From a virus: a stretch of DNA of 63,275 nt. The notes under the pieces were generated by a model. It made no database searches and had not been told where the DNA came from. It saw only the letters and a list, made by a program, of their open reading frames with translations. The stretch covers positions 1 through 63,275 of IMG/VR virus record IMGVR_UViG_3300013111_000758. The stretch is one strand, 5' to 3'. Positions 17,132 to 26,900 of this stretch are shown here, piece after piece. Positions within the stretch are counted from its first letter, which is position 1. Every line of letters starts with the position of its first letter. The translations under genes were made by a program, and so were the position numbers.

Positions 17132-17166
17132 CCCGCCCCCGTCTCCTACCCGGTGTCGGGGGCGGG
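17132..17166 (+). terminator. GC-rich hairpin after capsid gene
   Basis: Arms CCCGCCCCCG (17132-17141) and CGGGGGCGGG (17157-17166) around a 15-base loop. It lies in the 73-base gap after the capsid stop and may attenuate transcription or stabilise capsid mRNA; no T-tract follows. Confidence 0.55.
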
Positions 17167-17191
17167 GGTACCCAGCTTGGAAGGGGCCCCG

Positions 17192-17755
17192 ATGTCCAGC
17201 TACCACATCCTCAAGACCCGCACCGCCCCCCCGACCCTCTTCGCCGCAGGCAAGGGCGTGGGCCGCAGGTTCCCCCTCGTCCTGACCTACGCCGAGTACA
17301 AGGCGCACCAGCAGGAGCTGCTCCAGCTCAAGGGTCAGGGCTACATCACCATCGAGGAGGTCAAGGAGGCCGCTCCCCCCGAGCCGCCCCCGGCCCCCGC
17401 CGTCGAGCCCGATCCGGAACCGGCCCCCGAGCCGGAGCCCGAGCCGGTGACCGAGGAGCTCGCCGACGAGATCGACGAGGCCCGGGCCGAGCCCGAGCCG
17501 GAGGCCCTCGACGAGAAGCCCGAGGAGGTCGTCGAGGTTCCCCCCGAGGAGCCGGCGGACGAGCCGGTCGAGGAGGACCCGGAGGTGTACGACACCACCC
17601 TCCTGGACCAGGCCGTCAAGGGCCTCGTCAAGGACCTGGCCGAGATCACCGACCCCGCCTGGCTCCGTGCGCTCCGTGCGGCGGAGAACCTGGGCAAGAC
17701 CCGCAAGAGCGCCATCGCCGCCATCAAGGAGCGGCTCGAGGCCCTGGAGGGCTGA
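17192..17755 (+). CDS. Hypothetical protein with Glu/Pro-rich linker
   Basis: 187 residues: a small folded N-terminal domain (FPLVLTYAEYKAHQQELLQLKGQGYITIEEV), an 80-residue Glu/Pro-rich linker, and a helical C-terminus (TLLDQAVKGLVKDLAEITDPAWLRALRAAE...). ATG 17192 is preceded by GAAGG; a GTG at 17153 would start in the terminator loop. Likely a minor head or neck component by position. Confidence 0.6.
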   Translation: MSSYHILKTRTAPPTLFAAGKGVGRRFPLVLTYAEYKAHQQELLQLKGQGYITIEEVKEAAPPEPPPAPAVEPDPEPAPEPEPEPVTEELADEIDEARAEPEPEALDEKPEEVVEVPPEEPADEPVEEDPEVYDTTLLDQAVKGLVKDLAEITDPAWLRALRAAENLGKTRKSAIAAIKERLEALEG

Positions 17756-17758
17756 CCC

Positions 17759-18250
17759 ATGGGTGACCGCACCAACATCTACAACCTGACGGACGTGACG
17801 CCGCGGCCCACGCCGCTGAAGATCTTCCGGCAGTTCATCGCCCCCGGCGGGAAGATGATCGTCCCGGTGTCCAAGCTGCGGACGCGCTCGGTGCAGAAGC
17901 GCCTGGCGCGGATGCAGGAGAACCGGGCCATCTTCGTCGGGACCGCGCCGCCGGCGTGGTACGTCGCCGCCAAGAAGGCGGCCAAGACCGAGCGCCGGCA
18001 GGCCCAGGCCTACAAGCCCCCGGCCGCGGAGCCGACCCCCGAGCCCGAGCCCGCGACAGTCTGTCGCGACGATGTCATGAAGGTCCTGCGCAAGCGGACC
18101 AAGGGCGACATCGAGGCCCTGGCGGAGCTCCTCGACCGGCCGGACGTCACCACGGACATGACCAAGGCCGAGATGCTCACCTCCCTCGAGGCGGGCATGG
18201 ACGAGGTCATGCCGCTGACGGCCCCGCTGGAGAAGTACCTGGAGGGCTGA
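17759..18250 (+). CDS. Hypothetical protein, same domain layout as upstream neighbour
   Basis: 163 residues: basic N-terminal domain (IFRQFIAPGGKMIVPVSKLRTRSVQKRL), short Pro/Glu linker and a helical C-terminal domain (DDVMKVLRKRTKGDIEALAELLDR). The domain-linker-helix plan parallels the preceding gene. ATG 17759 starts four bases after the previous stop. The linker end contains a copy of the dispersed palindrome. Confidence 0.55.
   Translation: MGDRTNIYNLTDVTPRPTPLKIFRQFIAPGGKMIVPVSKLRTRSVQKRLARMQENRAIFVGTAPPAWYVAAKKAAKTERRQAQAYKPPAAEPTPEPEPATVCRDDVMKVLRKRTKGDIEALAELLDRPDVTTDMTKAEMLTSLEAGMDEVMPLTAPLEKYLEG
18053..18067. repeat. Palindrome copy 4
   Basis: GCGACAGTCTGTCGC, perfect, within gene 17759-18250, read as A-T-V-C-R, i.e. 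in a different frame from copies 1, 3 and 5. Confidence 0.85.
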
Positions 18251-18251
18251 C

Positions 18252-18740
18252 GTGGTCGAACCCACACTCACGATGGCTCGTGCGATCCAGCTGGTGCGGC
18301 TGGTGATGCGGGACTACCCCGAGCTCAACCGCCTCATCCGCGGTGAGGAGCACAGCGACCGCCTGGTCGCCTGGGCCATCATGGACGTGCTGGACGACTG
18401 GAACACGACGCCCCCGCTCATCGGGAATGTGACCATCGGCTCCTTCCCATCGACCCGCCTCCTGGTGAAGGGGGCCATCGCGCAGCTGCTGACCTCGGTC
18501 GGGCTGCTGTCCACACGCAACGCCGTGGCCTTCTCGGATGGTGGCTTCTCGTACAACACGGACAAGACCCGGGCCCTCACGACCTGGATCCAGCTGTTCC
18601 AGAACGAGTACGAGAAGAAGAAGCTGCGCCTCAAGACCGCGCAGAACATCGCCGGCGGCTTCGGCGGGGGCGTCCACAGCGAGTACGACTGGCTCAACTC
18701 GGGCTGGTATGGGAACTGGGATGAGAATTTCAGCCGATAG
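18252..18740 (+). CDS. Putative head-tail connector protein
   Basis: 162 residues, with a helical first half and an aromatic-rich C-terminal half ending in a Gly/Trp/Tyr-rich tail (HSEYDWLNSGWYGNWDENF). GTG 18252 begins one base after the upstream stop. A neck or adaptor role is suggested by size and position after the capsid gene but no family is recognised. Confidence 0.5.
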   Translation: MVEPTLTMARAIQLVRLVMRDYPELNRLIRGEEHSDRLVAWAIMDVLDDWNTTPPLIGNVTIGSFPSTRLLVKGAIAQLLTSVGLLSTRNAVAFSDGGFSYNTDKTRALTTWIQLFQNEYEKKKLRLKTAQNIAGGFGGGVHSEYDWLNSGWYGNWDENFSR

Positions 18741-19311
18741 CCTGGTAGGCCGGGCCCTCCTCAAGCTGGCCGAGGACCCCCGGTGGTCCTCCGGCTCTCT
18801 CCCGGTGCGTGCAACGGCCCCCGGTGGGGCAGCGCAGACGAGAGCCCGAGCCACTCAGCAGGCGCAGCAGAAGGCGCAGCTCGCTGCCGGCCAGAAGAAG
18901 GAAGCCCAAGCTCCCGCTGCCGCCGAGGCGGTGCTGAACGCCTGGGCCCGCCTCCCTGCCGCGGCGAAGGGCGCGATCATCGGCGCCCCCATCGGCGCCG
19001 TGACCACCGGCAGCGGCGAGATGCTGCTCAACCGACAGCTCGACGACGGCAGCACGCCTCAGCAGCACATGTACGGGTCGCTGGCCGAGCGTGCCCGGGC
19101 GGTGCGGGACGCCTCGGACAACCCGGGGCTCATGAAGAAGCTGCTGGCCGAGACCGGCGGCCACGCCGAGAACCTGGCCGGCATCACGGCGGAGCACCCC
19201 GTCAAGTCGGCCCTCATCGCGGCACTACTCGGAGGCGCACTCGGCGCTGGAGTAGGCGCCGGCTCTGGAGCTACACTCAGGATGCTGCCTCGGGCAGCAG
19301 CTGCGAGGTGA
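18721..19311 (+). CDS. Hypothetical protein with C-terminal Gly/Ala hydrophobic segment
   Basis: 196 residues. It begins MRISADSLVGRALLKLAEDP (LKLA is a K-x-A-type motif), continues with a Gln/Ala-rich stretch, one Ala/Gly hydrophobic segment (about 80-95) and a second near the C-terminus (SALIAALLGGALGAGVGAG). ATG 18721 overlaps the previous gene by 20 bases. Similar hydrophobic Gly/Ala hairpins recur in other proteins of this operon, perhaps for membrane interaction during DNA entry. Confidence 0.55.
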   Translation: MRISADSLVGRALLKLAEDPRWSSGSLPVRATAPGGAAQTRARATQQAQQKAQLAAGQKKEAQAPAAAEAVLNAWARLPAAAKGAIIGAPIGAVTTGSGEMLLNRQLDDGSTPQQHMYGSLAERARAVRDASDNPGLMKKLLAETGGHAENLAGITAEHPVKSALIAALLGGALGAGVGAGSGATLRMLPRAAAAR

Positions 19312-19314
19312 CCC

Positions 19315-21483
19315 ATGTTGGACCGCTGGCTCGATGAACTGGCTCGTGACGAGGAGGAGCAGACCAAGCTCGCCTCGGTCGAGGACTCGTTCGCCAACCT
19401 GAGCACCGAGGAGCTGATGAAGCTGTCCGGCCTGGACAAGAAGGCGCTCGCGCCGTCCACGCTGCAGCTCCCGACGCCCCCGCCGCCCACCCAGCCGGGT
19501 GTGCCGCCGGTGCCGGAAGAGCCCCCCGCGATGCCGGGGGAGGAGATGCCTCCCGAGGAGATGATGCCGGAGGAGGAGATGGGTCCCGAGACCGCCAGCG
19601 AGGCGGTGGCCGAGGAAGCCGCCATGCCCCTGGCTGGCGGAGCCCCCGTCACCCCCGGCCAGGTCGGCGCCGCCGTCGGATCCGGCGTGGCCACCGTCAT
19701 GGAGATGATGGGTGCCCTCGGAGCCGGTGCCGAGGCGATGGCTGCCGAGGAGGCACCGCCCGAGCCCTCCCCCGAGGAGGCCGCCATGATGGAGCAGCAG
19801 ATGGCGGAGGACCAGGCGGCCCAGATGCAGCCGGCCGCCGAGCAGGCCGCTCCGCCCCCGCCTCCCCCCGCTCCCGCCCCGATGCCGGCGTCGAACCCGG
19901 CCGTCGGTGGCGCAGGCGGCATGAGCATGCCGCCGGGCGCCGGCCCGTCCGGCGCGCAGGTGCCGGGGACGGGTGGCATGGGAGGCATGGGCATGCCGGG
20001 CATGACCCCCAAGATGAGCTCGGTGCGGGACCTCCAGGGCCTGCTGCAGGAGAAGCTCGCGCGCAAGGGGAACCGGACCCCGGCCAGCTACAAGGCGCGG
20101 CAGCACGCCGAGGACAACCCTCCCGCGGCGCGGCTGGTCCCGCGAAAGCCGGAGCAGGCGCCGGCATCCCCCGCGGGTGTCCCCCGCGGCCCAGGCAAGC
20201 TCCCCCCGAAGCGGACATCCCCGGCGGGTGACCGAACGGGGCTGTCCCCCTTCGCGGGCAAGGAGGCGACCTCCTCCGTGGACCCTACCGTAGGCGCTGA
20301 CTCGGTCAAGACCGGCTCGGCGCTGCCGCTGGACGTGTACGAGTCGGCCATCGTCAAGACCGCCCAGGCGGAGGCGATGGAGAAGGAGGCGGAGAACGTC
20401 GTCTACCCCAGCATCGGGATGGCGGAGCTCCGCCAGCTGCTCAAGACCAAGCTGAGCCCCCCGACTGGGGTCGAGAAGCTCGCCTGGGGCTGGCCTGCCG
20501 CGCTCGGGGCGGCCGGCGGCCTCGCCGGTGGCATCGGTGGCACCCTCGGCGCGCAGAAGCTGATGAAGGAACGGCGCGAGGGCAAGATCGAGTCGGCCCT
20601 GCAGCAGCTCCCCGGACCCCTCGGCGAGTTCTACCTGGCCAACCCGGAGCGCCGGGATGAGGTGGCCGACTTCATGAGCAGGATGCCGGCGGCGGACAAG
20701 AAGCCGATGGGCACCTTCGCCAACGTGCAGTTCGCCCCCATCTCCGACGAGATGATCGACCACCTGGAGCAGCTCCAGAAGGAGAGCTCCGTGCCCGAGG
20801 TCTACGCCTCCGCCCTGGAGAAGCAGGCGGTGGGCCCCGAGGCAGCCGCGGCCCTGGAGCAGTTCGTGGCCAAGGCGCCCCCACGGATGGGGCATGCCCG
20901 CTCGGTCGCTGGCGATCTCCTCAACCCGTTCAAGCACCTGAGCAAGCGCAAGGAGATGCGCGACGTCGCCCAGCACATGCGCGAGATCGGTGAGGCGCCG
21001 ATGAGCATCAAGGCGCTGCCCGAGCTGGTCGGGACCCCCAGCAGCTCCGGCCACCTCATGACCGTCGGTGACGACGTGATGACCCGGCCCGAGTTCCAGC
21101 AGCTGCTCGCGCAGCGTGCGCAGCTGGTCGAGGCGGGGCTCCCCTCCGGTGCCAAGATCAACCTGAACCCGCAGCAGCTCGAGACCCTGTTGGCTCAGCG
21201 CCACGGGCAGGCTCAGCGGGCCTTCGGGCAGGCCGAGGAGCTCGAGCGCGCAGCGCTGCGTGAGGGCCTCATCGGTGGTGGCATGCTGACCGCCGGACCT
21301 CTCGGGGTCGTCGGAGCTGGCGCGACTGGCGCGGCACTGCTGAGCGGCCTGGACGCCAACCCCAGCCGCAAGCACGACCGGGCCATCGCCCGGTCGGAGA
21401 GGCGGGCGGCCCGGGCCGAGCGCAAGGCGGCGCGGTCCCAGGAGAAGGGAGCGAGCGCACAGCTCCGCCCCTTTCGATCTTGA
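19315..21483 (+). CDS. Large low-complexity virion protein
   Basis: 722 residues. An acidic N-terminus with EEQTKLA, a Pro/Met/Glu-rich disordered region (about 50-240, including MGGMGMPGM-type runs), a middle with IVKTA, MEKEA and VEKLA tetrapeptides, a Gly-rich hydrophobic stretch (about 390-410), and a helical C-terminal part ending in a basic RSERRAARAERKAARS tail. Not recognised. GAGGTG precedes ATG 19315. The architecture resembles internal head proteins that are processed and ejected, but that is inference. Confidence 0.6.
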   Translation: MLDRWLDELARDEEEQTKLASVEDSFANLSTEELMKLSGLDKKALAPSTLQLPTPPPPTQPGVPPVPEEPPAMPGEEMPPEEMMPEEEMGPETASEAVAEEAAMPLAGGAPVTPGQVGAAVGSGVATVMEMMGALGAGAEAMAAEEAPPEPSPEEAAMMEQQMAEDQAAQMQPAAEQAAPPPPPPAPAPMPASNPAVGGAGGMSMPPGAGPSGAQVPGTGGMGGMGMPGMTPKMSSVRDLQGLLQEKLARKGNRTPASYKARQHAEDNPPAARLVPRKPEQAPASPAGVPRGPGKLPPKRTSPAGDRTGLSPFAGKEATSSVDPTVGADSVKTGSALPLDVYESAIVKTAQAEAMEKEAENVVYPSIGMAELRQLLKTKLSPPTGVEKLAWGWPAALGAAGGLAGGIGGTLGAQKLMKERREGKIESALQQLPGPLGEFYLANPERRDEVADFMSRMPAADKKPMGTFANVQFAPISDEMIDHLEQLQKESSVPEVYASALEKQAVGPEAAAALEQFVAKAPPRMGHARSVAGDLLNPFKHLSKRKEMRDVAQHMREIGEAPMSIKALPELVGTPSSSGHLMTVGDDVMTRPEFQQLLAQRAQLVEAGLPSGAKINLNPQQLETLLAQRHGQAQRAFGQAEELERAALREGLIGGGMLTAGPLGVVGAGATGAALLSGLDANPSRKHDRAIARSERRAARAERKAARSQEKGASAQLRPFRS

Positions 21484-21496
21484 GAAGGAGGCGTGG

Positions 21497-21820
21497 TTGG
21501 GCGGACTCAAGGGCCTCTTCACCCGTGGCGCAGGAGAGGTGGCAGAGGCCGCTGCCACGAAGACGCACCCCAAGGCGGTGACGGACATGACGGCGGCGAT
21601 CAGGGCACGACAGGCTGCGGGCATCCCCGCTGGAGTGAGCAGGACTGCTGCGCCACAGCCGACGAGGAGCCTCGATGACTACTTGAGGTGGCAGCAGGCC
21701 CAGCCGGTAGCCACCCAAGTGAGGGCGAGCACACCTGGTCGCCTCCGTGGCGGTGAGTGGATTGAGGGTGGTACTTCCGTGCAGACGGTGATGCGGCCCC
21801 CGGCCCGCCCGCGGTTCTAG
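21497..21820 (+). CDS. Small hypothetical virion-operon protein
   Basis: 107 residues, helical N-terminal part and a basic Pro-rich end. TTG 21497 is used because AAGGAGG lies five bases upstream and no ATG or GTG in this frame has a site. No family recognised. Confidence 0.55.
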   Translation: MGGLKGLFTRGAGEVAEAAATKTHPKAVTDMTAAIRARQAAGIPAGVSRTAAPQPTRSLDDYLRWQQAQPVATQVRASTPGRLRGGEWIEGGTSVQTVMRPPARPRF

Positions 21821-21828
21821 GAGGTAGG

Positions 21829-22728
21829 TTGATCGAGGTCACCAACATCAGAGTCCGGTCGTTCGACCTGGATCGACTCGACCTCTGGTGGGAGATCTCG
21901 ACCACCTCGGAGGACCCGCAGGACTACGACCTGTACGTGCTGCGGTCCACCTCCCCGCTGGGCCCCTACGAGCCGCTGCATGATCGGCCGCTGAGCGACG
22001 TCTACCACTTCCGCGACGCGCGCATGGGGCTGATGCACAACTGGCGTCAGCTCTACTACCGCATCCGGATGGTCAACCGGGCCACCGGGGAGACCAGGGA
22101 CTTCCCCGAGGACCGGGGCGCCTCCGTGGATCCCCCGCTGGCCCTGGACGCCCTCGAGGCCGCTCGGTACGAGGAGATCCTCTTCAAGGAGAAGATCGGC
22201 CGCCCGTGCTGGCTGTTCAAGAAGCGCACCTTCGGTCCGCGCTGCCCCCACTGCTTCGACGAGCGCCTGCAGCGGGCGAAGACCAAGCGCTGCCCGGCGT
22301 GCTACGGGGCCAGCTACCTGCACGGGTTCATGTCCCCCATCCAGTTCTACTGCCAGATCGACCCGACGACGCAGAGCAACCAGCAGTCGACCAAGAGCGA
22401 GCAGCGGGAAGAGCGCACGATGGCGCGGTGCATCTTCTTCCCGCCCGTCACGCCCGAGGACGTCATCGTCGAGCTGGAGAACGTGCGCTGGCGGGTAGCC
22501 AAGGTGACACCCACCAAGCGCCTGGGGTCGGTCATCCACCAGGAGCTCACCCTGCGCCGTATCCCGGAGGGCAGCATCGAGTACACGCTGCCCCTCGACG
22601 TGGACCTGGAGAACTTCGTGGGCGGGCCCGACCGGGAGTTCACCAACCCGCAGAACCTCGAGAACGCGGACCGGCCACACATGGACATCCGCGACCTGGC
22701 CGCCGCATACAGGTGGGTGACACGATGA
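21829..22728 (+). CDS. Putative neck protein with zinc ribbon
   Basis: 299 residues. An N-terminal fibronectin-like beta domain (residues 1-85: RLDLWWEISTTSEDPQDYDLYVLRSTSPLGPY...) is followed by a treble-clef-like zinc ribbon, CPHC-x11-CPAC around residues 145-165, and a C-terminal beta domain. TTG 21829 follows AGGAGG. It overlaps the next gene by ATGA. Position between head and sheath genes suggests a neck or tail-completion protein; no family recognised with certainty. Confidence 0.55.
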   Translation: MIEVTNIRVRSFDLDRLDLWWEISTTSEDPQDYDLYVLRSTSPLGPYEPLHDRPLSDVYHFRDARMGLMHNWRQLYYRIRMVNRATGETRDFPEDRGASVDPPLALDALEAARYEEILFKEKIGRPCWLFKKRTFGPRCPHCFDERLQRAKTKRCPACYGASYLHGFMSPIQFYCQIDPTTQSNQQSTKSEQREERTMARCIFFPPVTPEDVIVELENVRWRVAKVTPTKRLGSVIHQELTLRRIPEGSIEYTLPLDVDLENFVGGPDREFTNPQNLENADRPHMDIRDLAAAYRWVTR

Positions 22729-23171
22729 AGCCCTCGATGGCCGCCTTCCACGATGAGCTGAGCCGCATCCTCTCCTTGGAGAAGGTGGCGGACCAGCACG
22801 AGGACGACAGTCTGTCGCCGGACGAGCCGCTGCCCCGCGAGGCCCCGTCGGGTGCCTACGAGTTCGCGCGCTACGGCATCGCGGAGCCCCTGGTGCGGGT
22901 GGGCCTGCCCGCCGCCCTCGGGACAGGCGCGGGCTACCTCGCCGGCGGCGGCATGTACCATGCGCTGCGCAACGCGCCGCACCTGGGTCCGTGGTTCCAG
23001 TCCCTGCCGCACCAGAACGTCGTCTCGGGCGGGCTGAAGGCGGCCGTGGGCCTCGGCGGGCTGCTGACCGGGCTGGGCCTGGCGTGGAAGCGCCACCAGC
23101 TCTACAACGAGATCGAGCGTGCCCAGATGGAGCGGCGCGCCAAGATGGAGGAGGCTCTAGGTGAGGGGTAG
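22725..23171 (+). CDS. Small membrane-like virion-operon protein
   Basis: 148 residues. Begins MKPSMAAFHDELSRIL, sharing the FxDELxxI pattern with gene 12805-13080, followed by SLEKVA. Two Gly/Ala/Leu hydrophobic segments (about 58-75 and 100-122) separated by a polar loop, then a charged helix. ATG 22725 overlaps the previous stop. Function unknown. Confidence 0.55.
   Translation: MKPSMAAFHDELSRILSLEKVADQHEDDSLSPDEPLPREAPSGAYEFARYGIAEPLVRVGLPAALGTGAGYLAGGGMYHALRNAPHLGPWFQSLPHQNVVSGGLKAAVGLGGLLTGLGLAWKRHQLYNEIERAQMERRAKMEEALGEG
22804..22818. repeat. Palindrome copy 5
   Basis: ACGACAGTCTGTCGC; 13-bp core CGACAGTCTGTCG (22805-22817) perfect. Inside gene 22725-23171 and read as D-D-S-L-S-P. 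Confidence 0.85.
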
Positions 23172-23913
23172 TGTCAAGCACGTAGATCCGCCCGACGCCG
23201 CGCTGTCCGAAGGACCGGCGCAGTGGGCCGTCTACCTGTACACCTGCTTCCTCCAGGGGCTGTTCAACCACCTCCCGCACGGGTTCTTCCGGTGGGAGCC
23301 GGACCTCAAGGACACCGAGATCGTCATCACGGGTGAGCAGCCGCTGGACGCGGACGCCATCCAGAAGAACCCGCACCTCGTCGTGCTCCGCGGCCCGTAC
23401 AAGTGGGCCAACCTGAGCCTCGACAAGATGCGCAACACCGGATCGTTCACAGGGAACCGCACCCACACCGACCTCGTTGCGGGGACGATGGGTGTGTTCT
23501 GCATCGCCGAGGAGGGCATGGAGGCAGACCGCCTGGCGGACATCGTGTTCCGCGCCACGGTCTACCACCGCCGCCTCCTCCAGAAGACGGGTGGATTCCA
23601 CAAGATCGGCCACGACCTCTCCACCGGACCCGAGACCCCGCCTGGTGCCCTCATCCGGGACTCCAGCGAGGTGGAGGGCGTGATGGTGGAGGTCTCGGTC
23701 CCCTGGTTCCTCCAGTGGACCTGGACGTCTGAGTTGATCGTGCCACCGCAGAAGACAACGCTCGGTCTCATCTTTGACGAGCCCCGTGCCAGTGACGTCG
23801 AGAAGCCGGCCTTCGACGTGCTCAACGACGCCACGCTCCTGGCACATTACGGGGTAGCCAATAACGAGGAAGCCGAGTCAGAATTTGGGCTGCAGGCGTT
23901 GGTGACGCCGTAG
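23161..23913 (+). CDS. Putative tail completion/terminator protein
   Basis: 250 residues, mixed alpha/beta with strongly aromatic beta segments (HGFFRWEPDLKDTEIVITG; VEVSVPWFLQWTWTSELIVPPQKTTLGLIF). GTG 23161 follows GGAGGAGG and overlaps the upstream gene by 11 bases. Lying immediately before the sheath gene, it is in the usual place of tail terminator or neck proteins. No family recognised. Confidence 0.5.
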   Translation: MRGSVKHVDPPDAALSEGPAQWAVYLYTCFLQGLFNHLPHGFFRWEPDLKDTEIVITGEQPLDADAIQKNPHLVVLRGPYKWANLSLDKMRNTGSFTGNRTHTDLVAGTMGVFCIAEEGMEADRLADIVFRATVYHRRLLQKTGGFHKIGHDLSTGPETPPGALIRDSSEVEGVMVEVSVPWFLQWTWTSELIVPPQKTTLGLIFDEPRASDVEKPAFDVLNDATLLAHYGVANNEEAESEFGLQALVTP

Positions 23914-23929
23914 CCCAGAGGAGATTGCC

Positions 23930-26900
23930 ATGGCAGCTCTTGCAAAGCCCAACGTGTCCGTCATCCAGGAGTTCGCGACCACGAGTCCGACGATCCTGGT
24001 CCCGACCCTGCGCCCGTGCGTGGTGGGACCGGCGCTCGAGGTCGTGGAGGTGCTGGATGACGCCGGCGCCATCAACGACGACGCCAAGGACGGAGCCTAC
24101 GACCAGTTCCAGCAGGTGGTCACCCAGACCTCCTTCCCCGACCCGCGGGGGAACCTCGACGAGCTCGACATCCAGGAGAGCACCATCCGCGCCTTCCTGA
24201 CGTTCGGCGGCGCGATGTACGAGCTGGACAACGGGGACTCCCTCTACGGGACCTACGGCTCGTCCTTCCTGGCCTTCGCCAACTGGGCCTCCCGCGCGGC
24301 GATCATCGCCTCCGGGCCGGAGAACTACGCCTTCGGGGCCGGCCTGCTGTTGGCCTTCTGCGTCGACAACCCCCTGCGGACGGACACCTCCTCGGACATC
24401 ACCGTGGAGCTGACCGGCACGCTGACGGCCGAGGACACCGCCGACGAGATCAACGCGGCGGCGGGCGAGACCATCGCCTACTCCATCGAGGTCGCCCCCG
24501 GCGACACCCGCCTGGTGCTGGTGTCCAACACCTACGGTGCCGGGTCGTCCCTGACCATCCGGGCCAGCAGCGGCGCGGCAGGCATCCTGTACAGCGGCCT
24601 CCCCCTGAGCGGGGTCGAGGAGTACCGGATCGAGGGCTGCGGCTTCCGCGGCCAGGACGACGGCGACGTCGACACCACGACCCCGTGGATCGAGTTCTTC
24701 CGCGGTGAGGAGTACATGGACGGTGTCGCCGCCGGCGCGGCCGCGTGGCAGGCGGAGGGCAACCTCCGCGACGAGCTCGACGTCTTCACCAACGCGCGTG
24801 CGGCGGCCCGAACCTACTCCGGCGTGAGCCCGGACGTCCCCCTGCAGGCGGCCACGGCCGTCCTCCCGGGCGACATCTTCTACGCGGACGGCGCGCAGGT
24901 GGGCACCACGGCCGAGGTCATCGAGGTCCAGCAGGACCGCTTCCGTCTCGGGGTGCTCGACAGCGAGAACTCCGTCTTCGACGACGACGGCGTGCCCACC
25001 AGCCGGGTCTACACCGAGTTCGAGGTGGGCAACCTCTTCGACGGCACCCCGCTGGCGCCCCAGTACTGCTGGTTCGGCGCCCAGGGGCTGGTCGAAGGCA
25101 ACATCGTCCCGACCCCGGTGGCTGCGGCACTCACCGGCAGCACGGAGGCCTCCGCCGCCCTGTTCGGCTACCTCGTGGGCGGTCCGGTGGCCACGGCCAA
25201 CTTCCCACTCCTCATCGGCAACAAGCGCCTGTACCTGCGGGCCACGGTCGATGGCGTCCGTGGGGCCGAGCAGACCGTCCTGTTCAGCGGGACGTTCAAC
25301 TCCATGGCGGACGTGGCCGCGGCCATCACCGCGCAGGCCACCGACATCATCGCCACCTCCTACACCGACGTCACGGCTGCCGAGCAGTACCTGACCCTGC
25401 AGACCGGCGCGACCGGAGCGGACCAGGCCGTCGAGGTGAGCGAGACTGGCGCGTTCAACGCCGTGACCGACCTGGAGATGGACGCGGCCTCCCGCTCCGG
25501 CGGCAGCGGAGTCGGCGTGGACGCCGAGTTCTCCACCCAGGCCTTCGTCACCGGCGGCCCGGACGACGGCGAGACCCCCGGACCCTACGTCTTCCCGCTG
25601 GTGGGCGGTGAGCTGCTGGACTACACGGTCACCGACCGCAACGGTACGACCCTCAGCCTCGCCTACACCCTGGATGCTGCCGACGTCGGCGCACCGGCGG
25701 CGAACACCTGGGCCGGCCTGGCCGCCCACCTCAACGCCGGAGGCAACGGAACGGCGCTGCCGGCCAACGGCATGCCCAACTGCCCGATGGTGGAGTTCAT
25801 CGGGGACGACACCGCCAACGCTCGAGGCCTGACCATCCGGGTGCTCGAGGGCGGCAGCGGCACGGCCATCGACGTGGACGAGGCCACCACGCACGCCAAC
25901 TTCAGCTTCGCGGGCGCCCGCGTGGCTGCCACGGCGGACATCGTCATCGCAGGTGGCGACCCCGGTGCCGCCGCGGCCATCACCGTCGACACGACGGAGC
26001 TCGGTGGCGCGGCCCGCGTGTCCGCGGCGGCTGGCGGTGGGCCCACGGACTGGGTCATCACGGCGGGTGACATCCCGGCGACCATCGCCTCCCTCGCGGC
26101 AGGACTGTCGGCACACCCGGACATCACGGCGGTCGACAACGGCGTCGACACGGTGACCGTGACTGTGGCCACCACGGGCTGGCGCGGCAACCTCTGCACC
26201 ATCGTGTCGAGCGACTTCACCAACATGACCATCCAGGGTGGGGCGGTCATCGCCTTCCTCACGGGTGGAACGGCCACGTCTACCCAGACCGCACTCATCG
26301 GTCCCGCCACCGCGGGCGGTGACATCCTCACCGTCGACACCGCGGCCGTCGGCGGCTCGCAGGTGGACTACGAGGCTGGTGGTGTGGACTGGGTCGGCAA
26401 CGGGGCGGCTGGGGCCTCCTCCCTGGTCACCGCCATCAACACCGGGCCCCAGAACGGTGAGGTGTACGCCCACAACCTGGACGCCGTAGGCGCGGCCCAG
26501 GCCACTGTGACTCTCTACGCGCTCAACCCCGACGGCTACCTCGCCAACCTGTGCTGGGCGCAGACCACCGACTTCGCCCAGATCAACGTGGCAGGCGCGG
26601 GCGACCTCCTGGAGCACGAGTTCACGGGCGGCACCGAGGACAACGACAACGACACGGGCGCCGACGTGCTGACGGGCGAGGAGTTCGCCTTCCAGCTCGA
26701 CTACAACCCGCACGAGTGGGTGGTGACGCCGGCCAACGACTCCCTCGACGACCTGATCGAGATGATCAACGAGGAGGTCAACGACAACATCGTGGCCACG
26801 GCAGGCGGCACCAACACCCGCCAGCTGGTCCTGACCAGCCTCCTGCTGGGCCAGGCGTCGAGGGTGGAGGTCCTGGCGGACACCGCCAGCCGCATCATCA